From Mesostigma viride (taxonomy: Eukaryota; Streptophyta; Mesostigmatophyceae; Mesostigmatales; Mesostigmataceae), in the NCBI GenBank assembly GCA_009746045.1, contig RPFO01000065.1, positions 6,272,887-6,334,886 on the forward strand: 62,000 nt of DNA, given 5' to 3'. The notes below the pieces were generated by a model, which worked only from the letters and a program-made list of their open reading frames with translations, made no database searches and was not told the origin of the DNA. A program made the position numbers and the translations under genes. Within the stretch, counting starts at the first letter, position 1. Each line of letters starts with the position of its first letter. Below are positions 1 through 11,132 of the stretch, one piece after another.

Positions 1-422
1 TTGGTTGGTGTCCCATGAGCCTCTGTGGTTGCCTTCTGTTCCTCCCCACGCTACCTCCCAGCAGAATTCCCCCGCTCATCTTTGTCTCTACCCCCCCCTC
101 TGTATGTTTCCTCTTCTCCCTCTAGTGCCTTTCCGTTTCCCCTCCTTCCCCTGCCAACATGTCCGCATACCTTCCTCTGCCTACATGCTCATCTCATCCT
201 TCCCTGCCAAAGTGTGTGCCAAAATGCGTGCCAAAATGTGTGCCAAAATGTGTGCCGAAATGTGTGCGAAAATGCTTGCCCTGACGTTTGCCAAAATGCC
301 TACCAATATGTTTGTCAGCATGCCTACCAAAAAAGTTGCTGAAATGCCTACATATCAAAATGTTTGCCATATGTCTGACAATCTGTTTGCATGCACGCTT
401 CTGCCGAGATGTCTATGTCCAG

Positions 423-3400
423 CTGTCGGCGGCGCAGGGCGTAAACCTCCAGCTCGAGCGGCGCGTGCTAGCGCTGCAGCGTGACGCCGCGTCGCTGCAG
501 GCCAAGCTGGTGGCGGCGCAGGGACAGCTGCAAGAAGAGCGCATGGAGGCCGAGCTGGCGGGGGCGCGCGCCAGCATGGAGCGCGCCAAGGTGGCCGAAC
601 TGGAGGGTCTGCTGGCGGACGTACGAGCGCGTGCGTTCCAGGCAGACATCGGCAAGCAGGTAGGTAGTGGGGGGGGGGGGGAGAGGGAGAGAGGGGGGAG
701 CAAGGCAGAGGGGAGAGGGGAGAGGGGGAGGGGGAGAGGGGGAGAGGGGAGAGGGGAGAGGGGGAGATGGGCAGAGGGGCAGAGGGGGAGAGGGGGAGAG
801 GGGGAGGGAGAGAGGGGACAGGGGGAGAGGGGGAGAGGGGGGAGAGGGGGGAGAGGGGGGAGAGGGGGGAGAGGGGGAGAGGGGGAGAGGGGGGAGAGGG
901 GGAGAGGGGGAGAGGGGGGAGAGGGGGAGAGGGGGAGAGGGGGGAGAGGGGGAGAGGGGGAGAGGGGGAGAGGGGGGAGAGGGGGAGAGGGGGAGAGGGG
1001 GAGAGGGGGAGAGGGGCCCTTGAGGCAGGGGATGAAGGGGGGTTGTGAAGGGGAGGAGAGAGAAGAGTAGTAGTAGCTTACTATACTTGTTCAGCTGAAT
1101 GAAGGGGGGGGATGAAGGGGAGGAGCAAGAAGAGTAGTAGTATACTTGTTCAACAGATATGTACTTGTTAATTACAAGCAAATCAGAATCTGGACAGCTT
1201 GTTCTGAGGGAAAAAGTTCCCTAGTGCCATGGCAAAGCATGAGCTCGGGCGGCTGGCGGCAGACCGGAATAAGATCGAACGGGCTAGCTGGTGGGATCAG
1301 CCGCTGCTCTATGGACATTGCTCTATGGACCTTGCTCTATGGACATTGCTTCTATAAGTCCTTGTATGAAAGCTGCCATTTGGGGGGTGGAGATAACATA
1401 ATTCTCCTCAGCCTTCTTGCTCCATATCTCTGTATGCAGCCCCTCATGGTCGCACACCCTGCCTTTCTCCTCTTTATTTCCCACGATCTGTTGTCTTCCT
1501 TATCTGTCTCTCCTACTGTCTCGTACCAGTCTCTTCACCCTTTTTCCTCGCAGTTTCCTCCCTTGTTATGCTGTAGTCCGCAACACCCGCAGCACGGTGG
1601 GCCATTCAATTAGCCTCTATCTCTTTTCTCGAATCTCTTCATCCTTATAATTTTTTCCATGCTTTCTTCCCTCCCCCTCGTGTCACCCTTGCAGGACGTG
1701 GGCGCGCGGAACAGCGCAATGCACGACCGGTTACGTTCGCTAGAAGAGAAGGCGATGGTCGCCACGCGGCAGGCGCAGGCCGCACTGGCGGAGCGCGACG
1801 CGCTCACCCGCCAGCTGGCGCGGCTCAAGGAGCAGCTGGGGCCCCTCCAGATGAAGGCCCAGATCGCGACCGACGAGGTACTCCCTGATTCTGGCATGAT
1901 GGGAAATTTTGTACACCATCACCATGCTGCCCCGCAATCCGCTCTTTAGGAACTGGGTGACAGATCCCTCCAATGGGGCGGGGGGATGGTCATGTAGTTT
2001 CGAGTCTGCCCGACACAGCTGCAATCGTCCGATGGCCATGGGTCAGTGGCATGCCTTGCATCAGTTCCTTTAAATCACGGGGGTTCACTGTAGAATTCAT
2101 CGGTGCAGTCCAGGGAGATGGGTGGGCACTTCCCTGGCCCAAGATCAAGTGGCCGTCTTGCCAAGTCGAATCGCCATCGCAACACAGCTCCTTTCTGACT
2201 ACCTGCATCCCTATACGCCGTTCAACGTCAAAGTCATAATGATACATCCCCATACATAGTCAGCAATAAAAATGTACCCAGCATGAATGTAGATAGGGCG
2301 CGGCATCACAATCTCTGGTGCCGGTATTTCGGGCTAGAACGACAGCTCTCAGCAGTAGGATTAGCAATACACAACGCATGCTAGATTTTCTACGCCTCTG
2401 CATTGCGCAATCATCCCCGAATACCCAGAGCAGGCGGCAGGCTCGCATCCTTCGCCTGCAGGACAAGCTCCATGCGATGAAAAGCACTATTCCCTCCACC
2501 CCCCTCCCTTCCGTTCCATCCCCACCCCCACGGCTTCGCCCACCTCCACCCATCCAGCAAGGAATATGTGCTACATGATCTCCCAACGGAGACATGTTAT
2601 AATTTAATTTAATTTAATCACAATCTCGTTGGCTGACACGATCTGATCAAATCTGAGCTTAATTTCAATTTCATTTTTATTTTCATTTTCATTTTCATTT
2701 TCATTTTCATTTTCATTTTCATTTTCATTTTCATTTTCATTTTCATTTTCATTTTCATTTTCATTTTCATTTTCATTTTCATTTTCATTTTCATTTTCAT
2801 TTTCATTTTCATTTTCATTTTCATTTTCATTTTCATTTTCATTTTCATTTTCATTTTCATTTTCATTTTCATTTTCATTTTCATTTTCATTTTCATTTTC
2901 ATTTTCATTTTCATCTTCATCTTCATCCTCGGCCCTACCTGCAGACAGCGGCGGCGGCCAACCGCCAGCGCTCCCTGGAGGACCACGCGCACACCCTGCG
3001 GGCATCAACCGAGGAGCAGGCGGTGGCACTGGCGCGGGTGCAAGCAGAACTGGAGGCGTCTGACCGGCTGCGCGCGGCGGCGTGCGCGGAGCGAGACGCC
3101 CGCATCCAGCAGCTGCAAGACGAGGCGCGGAGGGTGGCGGCTGAGATGGGCCGGCTGCAAGTAGGTGGCAAATCATAAACCGGCACCTTCTAGTCACAGA
3201 GATGGGGCGGCTGCAAGTAGGTGCCACATAAGTATAGCATCTTCTAGTCACGGAGTTGGGGTGGATGTTGAGGTGACAAAGGTCTCTGTTCTGTTAATGG
3301 CAAGTGAAATGATTACCTTACCATCATGGAGATCGGGCGGCTGCAGGTGGCAAATGAAACTGTCAACCTTCAGCTGTTCAAGGCAACATGAGTCGTTTAC

Positions 3401-3544
3401 ACATTCCAGACAAATTGCGCGTAATTACACGCAGCTTGCGCACTCCATGCAAAAAGCTTGTGGTTGCTCTGTAAGGGATGAGAATGCTCCGCTGATCGGA
3501 CCTGCCCTTGCTCCCCCCCTGCTCCACCTGCCCCCCTCGCCCCC

Positions 3545-3582
<38 letters not shown>

Positions 3583-6500
3583 GCCCCCCTGCCCCCCCTT
3601 TCCCCCCTCGCCCCTTTTGGCCCAGTCCAAGCTCGCCGAGTACCAGGGTCGGCAGCAAGACCTCGAGGGCACCCTGTCGCAGATGCAAGAAGAACTTGGG
3701 GAGCAGGCCGAGGCCATCCGCTACGCCAACGAGGCGCTGATGGCTGCAGGGGCGCGGGCGCAAGCACAAGAGCTGACGCGGTTGATGGGCGCGCACAACC
3801 GTGCCAGGGTGAGTGCCGTCATGGAAGCCCAGCCCCCATACCACGTGTCAGCTATCGTGTGTCAGTAGCATTTTCATCTAGCCTGGTCCAGTAAATACTT
3901 CTGCCCAGCCCAGTAAGCCCAGCCCAGTCCATTGGAAGCTCTCCAGGCATGGCCGGCTGCTCGCCTGTTTAGTTTATGCTGGCCCTGTGGTTCACAGGCC
4001 GTGCCACATCCCTGTTGCCCGTCTGGTGCGTGGGCGATACCTTCGCGCCTCTGCTCGCTTGCTTGCTTGGGTTTCACACGCTGGTGCTTGCTTACTGGTG
4101 CTTCCTTGCATATGTTTTACGCACTTGGGCTCGCCCAGCTCTGCGCTGTGTGTTGCCCCCTCTTTTCCCCAACACACACGCCCCTCCCTCGTCCCCACTG
4201 CACATCCCTTATCCCAACACACGCCCTTCATTCCCATCCCATGCCCCTCCCTTGCCCCCAAGACAGTCATGGCCCTCCCTTGCTCCCAACACACTCCCCT
4301 CTTCGTTCGCATCTCATCGCACTATCCTTTCGGCCTCGTTGCATGCCTCTCCCTCGCCCTTATGGCATCCCCCTCGCTCCCCCCACAGCGGCAAGCGGCG
4401 CTGTCATCCATGGGAGGGGCGCAGGGGCGACCAGGGGATGACGCAGTGGGGCAGCACCCCTCTTCGGGTGCGGGTGCGGGAGCGGGCGTGGCAAGCGACA
4501 GCAGCAACGGGTCGGACCACCGCGCGTGCCAGGCGGCTCTCAAGGAGACGAAAGCACAGTACGTGGCACCTGAAGGGTTGACATGCGAAACAGAGAGTGT
4601 GTTCGTGAAAAAGGGAAGTCGTGGTCCATGGCTTTGAGCTCATGTTAAGTGGCATCCGGAAGCCACTTTTAAATGGCATGCAATAGTTTTTATGGAGAGA
4701 GAAAGGGAGATTGTGGGGGTATGGGGCTAGGTAGTGGACCAGGAGACATCTGAGGGAGCACAGGGGGCGTTCGGGGGCAAGAGGGTCGATGGGGGGCTGA
4801 GCATGGGCCAATATCTGTGTGCAGAACTGGACTCCTTGTAGCTTTGCTTCGGGAGCAGAATGTCCACTACCCATTTCTTGCTGAAAATAGAACCATCAAA
4901 ATACAAACAGGCCCAGGTGGCCAGGGTTCCAAGGAGACAGTGTCACAATGCTGTGCATGCCATCCATAAAAATCTCTCATCCTTTTTTCGCTGAACCAGC
5001 GCTACTGCATGTCGTCACAAATGGCGCATTTCATGCCTGCCCTACCCTGCTACCTGCCACCTGCCACCACTGGCCTCACGGCCGCATGTACATGGGCCAA
5101 CCACTTGCCTCCTGTGTGCTGGCTTGACTGCTGCGTTTCTGTGTGTCGGCTCGCGCAGGGTGGACGCGCTTCGCAAGGACAGCAGCCAGATGCTTGAGGT
5201 CATGTCCAAGGTGGGTGCGACTGGCCATGTCCAAGGTGGTTGGGCGCTTTGGTGTCCGCAGGCCCCCAATAATTAGCTTGGGTGTGCTTGTAGGGATGAA
5301 ATATGTTTGTGTGGCAGCACAAGGTTGATGTATGACAGCTCCCCTGGGTTTACAAGTTTTGGTAATTGTGTGCTGGACGCGTGCTTTTTACTGTGTTTGC
5401 TGCGTGTGCTAGCTGCCCTGCCTACCTGTGTTCCCATCTCAAACCAGGTGATGATAGTGTGGTAACTAAATGCTCGTCGTCTGCTAATGTTGAGTTAACC
5501 GCACGCCTAGGGGGTTACCTTGCGAAGCCGTAGGATGTGGCTCCCATCTACACATCGTTTGTACGTTTCATGTTCAGATGCTAAAGCTAGCTCACGCTGC
5601 TCTATAATAAGATACTATGATGACGACTTCAACTAAATCATTAAATATATAGTATAAAAGCACACGGAGGAGGACCACCAGGCGATCATCCTAGACATTC
5701 GTTGTGCACATGCTCTTCTGACATCATATATACATTTGTCATGTGTATACTACTATTAATACATATGAACAATATAAATTATATATCTACTATTTATAAA
5801 TCTCCCCGAGCAGATGGACGAGGACCGCCAGGCGCTCATCCAGCAGAATGCCGAGCTCACCTACCAGACGCGGCAGATGAAGGCGGCGCTCGACTACTTC
5901 CATCGGGAGACGGTCGGGCGACCACAGGCGACGGCCGAGGATTTGATGAGCGGGGCGGAAGGGAGGCACTCGGCAGGGGGAGGCAGAGGGTACCCATCCG
6001 ACTCGTTGGATGATTCGGTACGTGTTGCGGATGCCAGGCCTAGTTGATGTGCGAGTAGACAAGTTCTCGCGGATAGCACTTGAGGACAATAGTTGTGGAG
6101 ACTAGCTGAGGATAGGACTCAAGGATAGTACGTGAGGATAGTACATGAGCATTTTAGTTGAGGAGACTAGCTGAGGATAGTACTCGAGGATAGTACGTGA
6201 GGACAGTAGCTGAGGAGAGTCCTAGTTGATGATGAGGCGAGATGCCCTTTGGTTGTTGCCAGGCAACTACTTCAAAAGTTGCTGGATTAAAAGTCGTCTA
6301 AAAGCCCTGTAATAGCCGTTCTGTTCGGCATGGGCGTCATGACTTGTGCATGTGAATCCCGTGGAGAGTCTCCAGGGTGCCTTGCCCTTTGTTCTCGTGC
6401 ATGCACATGTGCGTGCGTGCCAGGGGCACAGTTTCCCTCCTGCCCATTATGTGTGGCACCTCGTGAGGCTTCGTACCTCCTGGTAACACGAATTTTTACA

Positions 6501-9500
6501 AACTTTAACCCCTAAATGGTCTTGCGGCCGATTTTCCGCCAAAAATCGAGTTCCAGCCGATGCATCGGCCCCTTCTCGGGCGACCAAATGCCGCGAAAAC
6601 TATTGAGAATTAGGAAACGTTTAGCTGAGAAGATCGAAAGTTTATAAAATACTCTAAAGCATGGTATATGGGTTTGCATACTTCTGACAAAGTTATAGAG
6701 GTGTTCTGGCCGGTCAAAGTACAAGGGGTCAGGGTACTTTTTCACGTACAACGTGCATTCCGGAAAACGACGACCTGGCCATGGCGGCTTGCGCCCACGC
6801 ATGGCATTTACGTTTTCGTTCGAATTTTCTGACCAAACTTAGGATATTGATTTTATACGTCCTAAAGATCATACAGGCCAATTTCTGGCTCGCGGGAATG
6901 CCATTTGATAGGTGTCGGCAGCGTTCTTGCTGGAAAAAACTGCGATCAGGCCGGACGATAGAAACGTTGACAGCAATACCTTTCCGGCGTATTTTAAAGG
7001 ATATATCGGTTTCTTTGTACTTATTATGATACATATTAGTCGTTAACGTGCAAGGGTGGCCAGAAATCGCCGAATCCAGCGGCCATGCTGCACAACTTTG
7101 GTGTGCCGAAATGCGCCATTTTGCGGCCACCGCCTGGGCCAAGGTAACGCCATCCATGCCTGGTAAAGCTTAAGCATCGTTTTCCTATCGATGTTTGACG
7201 TTTATATATACGTTCTAGCTTGTGTAGCACATTCTTTTTGCATTATTCATGCTCTTTCTTGACCCTGGCCTGGCCCCTTTCTAAAACACCCTTCTTAGAT
7301 GCTTCCCTCAGTCAGTTGACCTGCCACAGGGTGATGGTGATAAGTTTTAGAGGCTGTATGGGTTTGAATACCTCCATATATGTTTGTTATACATTTCCCA
7401 TACACATATTGCATGAGTGTGAGGCAGTTGGCTGGTCTCTGTGGCATCATCAAGCACGTAACTGGTGAGTAAAAGCTTCCCATTGACAGCATGTGCCACC
7501 AGGTGTGCTGGCCATCACCTGGCAAGCTATAGCAGCTTAGGCCTAGTTTATCCTTGCTAGGGCAGGCTGAAATAGGCTCAACATCACTAGTTTGTTGGTG
7601 GCTGCCTCCTAGAATGCATGCCTTGCGTAGGGTATCCGTACCACGTTACCTACGTGCATGGACAAGGTAGCACCTGCACATAGGTGCCATGTAAGGGCAG
7701 TGTGATGATGCAGTTATGTTTCCCCATCATTGTGGAAGGGAAATGTATTGTTTGGCATGGTTGGTGGCCATATTAGTAGGTAGTATGCCCACCCTTACCC
7801 CCTTGGTTGCTTTTTACCAACGGTACCCCTATGGGCTGTACTGGGTGTAACTGCTGGTATACCCACCCAAATGATGACCCCAATGGCTCAAACTGTTCAG
7901 CAACTAATTGTTTATCATCCCTGAAGTGGTAGGTGCCTAGGTCTTATAACATAATTCAAAATGCACATTCTACCAAAAATGAAAACGCGCGTCTTGACCC
8001 CCCTGACTTTGACGGCAGTTATATATGGCCTACCCTGCATATATGTGAGGTTGTGATATACCAACCCGAAGGGCAACTCATGGACATGCTTGGCCCCCAA
8101 GGACAGCCATTGGATATGGGTAGGTTGGATGGCATCTGGTTTGCAAAATTGTGAAGATCCAGCCGATTTATCGGCAGGATCTCAGACCATTTAGGGGTTA
8201 AAGTAAGTAACTAAATTTCGATCACCACATCCATGCGTGCCCTCTCTACGGCCCACCATTCCCACCCACATCCCTACCCCCTTGGCCGTCCTGTATTTCC
8301 CCCAGGCTGCCACGGACTCAGCCACCACGGACGGCAGCAGCGCCGACCGAAGCGCCGACCATACTGGGAGCGCCAGCGGAGGGAGGAAGTCCGCATCTCC
8401 CGACGACAGCGCAGCCGCAGCGCAGTGGGCACAGCAGCGGTGCCGGGAACTGCTGAGGGAGCTGGAGGAGAGCGAGGCCAAGCGCAAGGCGACCGACAAG
8501 CAGTTCCAGGTACGTGGGAGGGACGGCTGGACCAGGACATCATTCTCCTTCCATGCAAAATTGGAATCCGGACAGTTTTATAGGTGTCGCCTTGCGAAGC
8601 AGTAGAAACGGACACGGATGCTGAAGTCACTCGGGGCTCTCAAGCAAGTGCACGGGGCACCCCGTCGCACGCAAGTTTTGGTGGTAAGGAAAGGCACACG
8701 ATTAAATTGGCTGCGCTGCGCTGCAAAAAAAGAAGTTGCCAACAACGTCTGTTTACTGCATTACCGCATTACCGCATGGCCGCAGTACCGCTAACTCACC
8801 ACCGTGTGTGGCCTCGATACCTTATTTCCATGTGTGGTGGTGCTCTGTGTAACTAGCGCCCATCTCCACTTTATGCAACATGCGCTAATCCCCATCGGTG
8901 CAACCTGTGCCGTCCTCCTTTGTGCAGGAGCTGCTGGAGGGAATGGAGGCCTTCCAAGAGGGGGGTGGGGACGGCCAACGCGCTCTGGTGGCTGAGCTCG
9001 AGGTGAGTGTGCGTACTAGCCAGTCATGGGCTTCATAGTGATACTGTAGGCACATTCCTATCAAAGGTCCACATTGGGATAGATACTGTACAACAAAGCC
9101 CCCACAGCAGGGTGTTGCGTGCATGTGTAAACTATCATAGGCAAGCGCCACCAAACTGCAGTGCGCGCATTGCGCATGTGCCGCACACTGGATAAGGCGT
9201 ATCATCATGCCGTGCTGCATTTCGATATGCGCATCTTGGTACGGGGCATCTTACTTGATAGCTCCTATGCGCGTGTTGGTGGGCGATGTGATGCATTGTT
9301 AAATGAGCATTATATTGGTTTGGCATTGTATTTAAATGTTACTAATCACATGTAAACTAAACTTGCAATGGGCACACCTGGACATGTACCTTGACATGTG
9401 TGGGTGCGTGCGCGTCCCGCAGGCGCGTGTGCAAGAGCTCCAGCGCGAGAACGAGGCGCTGCGTCGCAACCTGGCGGCGTGCCAGCGCACGAGCGCCGCC

Positions 9501-9611
9501 ATGCGCGCCGAGATGGAGAAGATCAGTGCCGAGCATGCCGCCATATCCTCCACACTCGCGCTGGTCGGCTCGGTCGGCGGCGCAACGGGCCAAGTGACAA
9601 GGCCCAGCTGA
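423..9611 (+). CDS. Long coiled-coil protein, ten exons seen, 5' end outside window
   Basis: I read exons 423-659, 1695-1877, 2945-3160, 3626-3808, 4389-4558, 5159-5210, 5814-6017, 8306-8509, 8928-9002 and 9423-9611. Each has AG before and GT after, and phases agree throughout: all junctions are phase 0 except 4558/5159, which splits a Gln codon. The joined part is about 570 residues, ending in TGA. It is rich in Glu, Gln, Ala, Arg and Leu with heptad-like runs ([20 protein letters not shown] in the first exon, [15 protein letters not shown] in the last). Exons five and eight are low-complexity, Ser/Gly-rich linkers. There is no catalytic motif, membrane segment or known domain. The first seen exon starts at an acceptor, so the start codon lies upstream. 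The pattern fits a scaffold, golgin or basal-body type protein, but the family is unknown. Introns hold a piggyBac-like element, LINE remains and microsatellites. Confidence 0.8.
664..1016 (+). repeat. GGGGAGA-type purine microsatellite in intron
   Basis: About 350 bases of GGGGAGA/GGGAGA units begin a few bases after the splice donor at 660. One strand is pure purine, so triplex or G-rich structure is possible. Long open frames on both strands here (Gly/Glu/Arg-rich or Pro/Ser-rich) are repeat translations, not genes. Confidence 0.95.
1017..1694. other. Rest of first intron, nothing recognised
   Basis: This is intron sequence between the purine repeat and the acceptor at 1693-1694. A 30-base block (GGGGATGAAGGGG..AGTAGTAGTA) occurs twice near 1030-1140. 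There is a short tandem of CTCTATGGACATTG units at 1310-1350 and a T/C-rich stretch before the acceptor. Confidence 0.6.
2440..2620 (+). mobile_element. LINE 3' end, family I, inside intron
   Basis: The 3' UTR segment with GGAATATGTGCTAC resembles the copy at 31860-31980 read on the minus strand. It ends in a hairpin at 2573-2597: lower stem ACATG/CATGT, bulged A, upper stem TCTCC/GGAGA, loop CAAC. AATTT repeats follow at once (2598-2620). The upstream open frame 2318-2578 may be the decayed end of the element's ORF, but I cannot confirm that. The rest of the intron from 1878 shows nothing recognisable. Confidence 0.7.
2664..2913 (+). repeat. TTTTCA hexamer microsatellite before an acceptor
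   Basis: About 40 nearly perfect copies of TTTTCA run to within about 30 bases of the splice acceptor at 2943-2944. The last units drift to TCTTCA. On the plus strand it is pyrimidine-rich and probably serves as the polypyrimidine tract. Its translation on the minus strand gives Glu-Asn or Met-Lys runs, which are not real proteins. Confidence 0.95.
3144..3355 (+). repeat. Repeated copies of an exon end with its splice donor
   Basis: The exon end plus donor GAGATGGGCCGGCTGCAAG/TAGGTGGCA at 3144-3170 recurs in the intron at about 3200 (GAGATGGGGCGGCTGCAAG, then TAGGTGCCA) and about 3328 (GAGATCGGGCGGCTGCAG, then GTGGCAAATG). The flank CTTCTAGTCAC also recurs at about 3189 and 3241. The real donor is taken as 3161 because it keeps phase with the next exon. 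Confidence 0.75.
5664..5697 (+). repeat. Diverged copy of an exon start in the preceding intron
   Basis: The stretch ACGGAGGAGGACCACCAGG followed by CGATCATCC resembles the first bases of the exon at 5814 (ATGGACGAGGACCGCCAGG, then CGCTCATCC). It lies about 150 bases upstream and looks like a decayed partial duplication or pseudo-exon. Confidence 0.65.
6060..6240 (+). repeat. Minisatellite of GAGGATAGTAC-type units
   Basis: Degenerate repeats built from GAGGATAGTACGTGAGGATA and GAGGAGACTAGCTGAGGATA start about 40 bases after the splice donor at 6018. No coding potential is seen. Confidence 0.8.
6509..8197. mobile_element. TTAA-flanked piggyBac-like non-autonomous element in intron
   Basis: The left end CCCCTAAATGGTCT (from 6509) is inverted at the right end (to 8197), and TTAA lies immediately outside both ends (6505-6508 and 8198-8201). 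This fits piggyBac-superfamily TTAA duplication. The inner sequence GCCGATTTTC near the left end is shared with the element at 48168. No transposase frame is visible in 1.7 kb, so it probably moves in trans. An E2F-type site (TTTTCCGCCAAAAA, 6532-6545) lies 23 bases inside the left end. The element sits between two in-phase exons of the coiled-coil gene and should be spliced out. Confidence 0.82.
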
Positions 9612-10160
9612 GGCCTGTGATGGCCTACCGTTTGCGAACAGACCGTTTTACGGCTTTCTACGTTTGTTTCACAAGGTTAGGGTGGCATCGGTCCTGTGGG
9701 GTCAGCTTGCTTGGGCGTGTTTGCGTGGCTTGGCTCTCCAGACGAGGTGCTAGCGGGTCTGGCCATTGCAGGGTTGTTCTCGACGCAGGCCAGAACAAAG
9801 TTGTGATGAAGGCTGCGGTGTTGCTCTGATAACGTGTTTGAAACCATGCCTGGTTTCATGGCTGAAGGGAGCATGATACTGTGTATCCTGTGACATGCAC
9901 AACCCTGCAGGCTGATTGTACGCACGTGCTTGTAGCATGACCCGAATCGGGGTGACTGGGTTTGTCCCCAAAAACGTTCCACGTGACAGAGAGCTTCCCG
10001 ACATGGTGGAAGACTTTGTGCATCGGATACCTAGGTTCCACGGTGCATGCCACATCAACTTGGATAGCTTACGTAGAAATCCTTCCTGCCAGCAAGTTAA
10101 GGCTGCGCGCTGCTATTTATTTTCATCCAATGTTAGTCATTTTTTCCAATACAAATGCAT
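9612..10160. other. Downstream of coiled-coil gene, no gene seen
   Basis: I see no coding signal here. The string GGGGTCAGCTTGCTTGGGCG at about 9696 recurs at about 40926, so part of this is an old dispersed repeat. TGTTTGCGTGG and similar G/T-rich strings follow. Confidence 0.5.
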
Positions 10161-10425
10161 GTGTCATTAATTACTTAATAAATTAAACACATGCTCCCGT
10201 TGAGGAAGTCACGGAGCACCAGAGTGCTTTTAGTCCCTGAGTGCGCACAGTGGGAAGGGGGCAGAGAGCCAGAGACCCCCCCGCCTTGCCTCATGCAACA
10301 GGCATGCCACAGCTGGTCACAATCGGACCCGTCGATCGAAAAGATCCGGCATATCCCCTGTACATGGATGCAATATGACCGGGCGTGTGAGCATAGCATG
10401 CTCATTACTATATAATATATCCATG
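10161..10425 (-). mobile_element. LINE 3' end, family II
   Basis: Read on the minus strand, a 3' UTR shared with the copies at 15460, 20760(+) and 29590 (GCATGCC, a TCTCTG-type string, GGTGCTCCGTGACTTCC) ends in a hairpin near 10190-10215 whose lower stem is slightly decayed. An A/T tail (TTTAATTTATTAAG) follows. No ORF is left. Confidence 0.7.
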
Positions 10426-10523
10426 GAGACACGAGCAAACATGCAGGCGGTGCTGTAGGCGAGACACATAGCTAGGCTGGCATGGATGTCTGGTGGCTAC
10501 TGATTAAGGGGACGGGACATGCC

Positions 10524-10549
10524 CGAATTTTTTGGCGCCAAAAAATTCG
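10524..10549. promoter_or_regulatory. 26-bp perfect palindrome with E2F-type core
   Basis: Two 13-base arms (CGAATTTTTTGGC and its complement) meet without a spacer. The core TTTGGCGCCAAA is a double E2F/DP-type site. The same palindrome with one extra base lies at 40990-41016 in copy B, at the same distance from the end. It may be a transposase site, a host-factor site, or both. Confidence 0.7.
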
Positions 10550-10977
10550 CGCCGGAACCGAAGGTCATAAATTTCACGTGCACGGTGCGCGCACCCCTTG
10601 CGGAAGTGGCCATGGCGACTGCGTTCAGGCGAAACTACCATGTGCACCAGGGCAGGCGAAATGCAAAATTTTTACTCGAATCTAAAAGACGATGCGTTTA
10701 TGATGTTAGTTTGTGGCGGAAATCAGCTGGTTGACAATATCGCTGTTGTTTTTTTATGCCATCGGCATGGGGGGTAATCTGAATTTTTTGGTCGCGCGGA
10801 ATGAAATAGAATTCATGATAGCGGCTGTAAAATCGCGGTTTAAGGGTTGTTCTGACCGTGAAGCAGGCGTTAATATCGGTTGCATCGAATTCTAAACCGA
10901 TCTGGTGCTTTTTGCCAGATTTTCGGCCATTATCGGTAAGTAATTGTTCAGACCTGCGCAGTGCGTGTCTGACCTGT

Positions 10978-11132
10978 CCATGGAAGAACGGCTGTTGTTG
11001 CGCGCCTGGGTGAGGGATTTACGAGGGCGAGGTACAGATTTGTCGCGAATGTTATCTGCTATCAGTGCTTTCTTCTATGAGCTCATCGTTCGAGGTTTTT
11101 TGCGTTCTTTTTGGGCAGTTTCCGCCAGCTAG
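10978..11132 (+). CDS. Small ORF conserved between two transposon copies
   Basis: This frame starts MEERLLLRAWVRDLRG and ends FWAVSAS with a stop. Copy B has the same frame at 41441-41595, starting MEERPLLRAWARDLRG and ending FWAVSAS. Conservation of length, start and stop between diverged copies suggests a translated first exon or small protein, or simply recent common origin. No domain is recognised. GT-AG candidates inside it (donor near 11029, acceptor near 11119) leave open that it is partly intron. Confidence 0.4.

Noticed and set aside
1-422. N-terminal coding frames before the first exon
   Set aside because: Degenerate GTGCCAAAATGTGTGCC-like repeats (205-330) and an acceptor at 421-422 mark this as intron; open frames here have no conserved features.
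667-1048. Gly/Glu/Arg-rich frames
   Set aside because: They are translations of the GGGGAGA microsatellite after a splice donor.
2604-3251. Minus-strand frames with long Glu-Asn or Met-Lys runs
   Set aside because: They translate the TTTTCA microsatellite inside an intron of the plus-strand gene.
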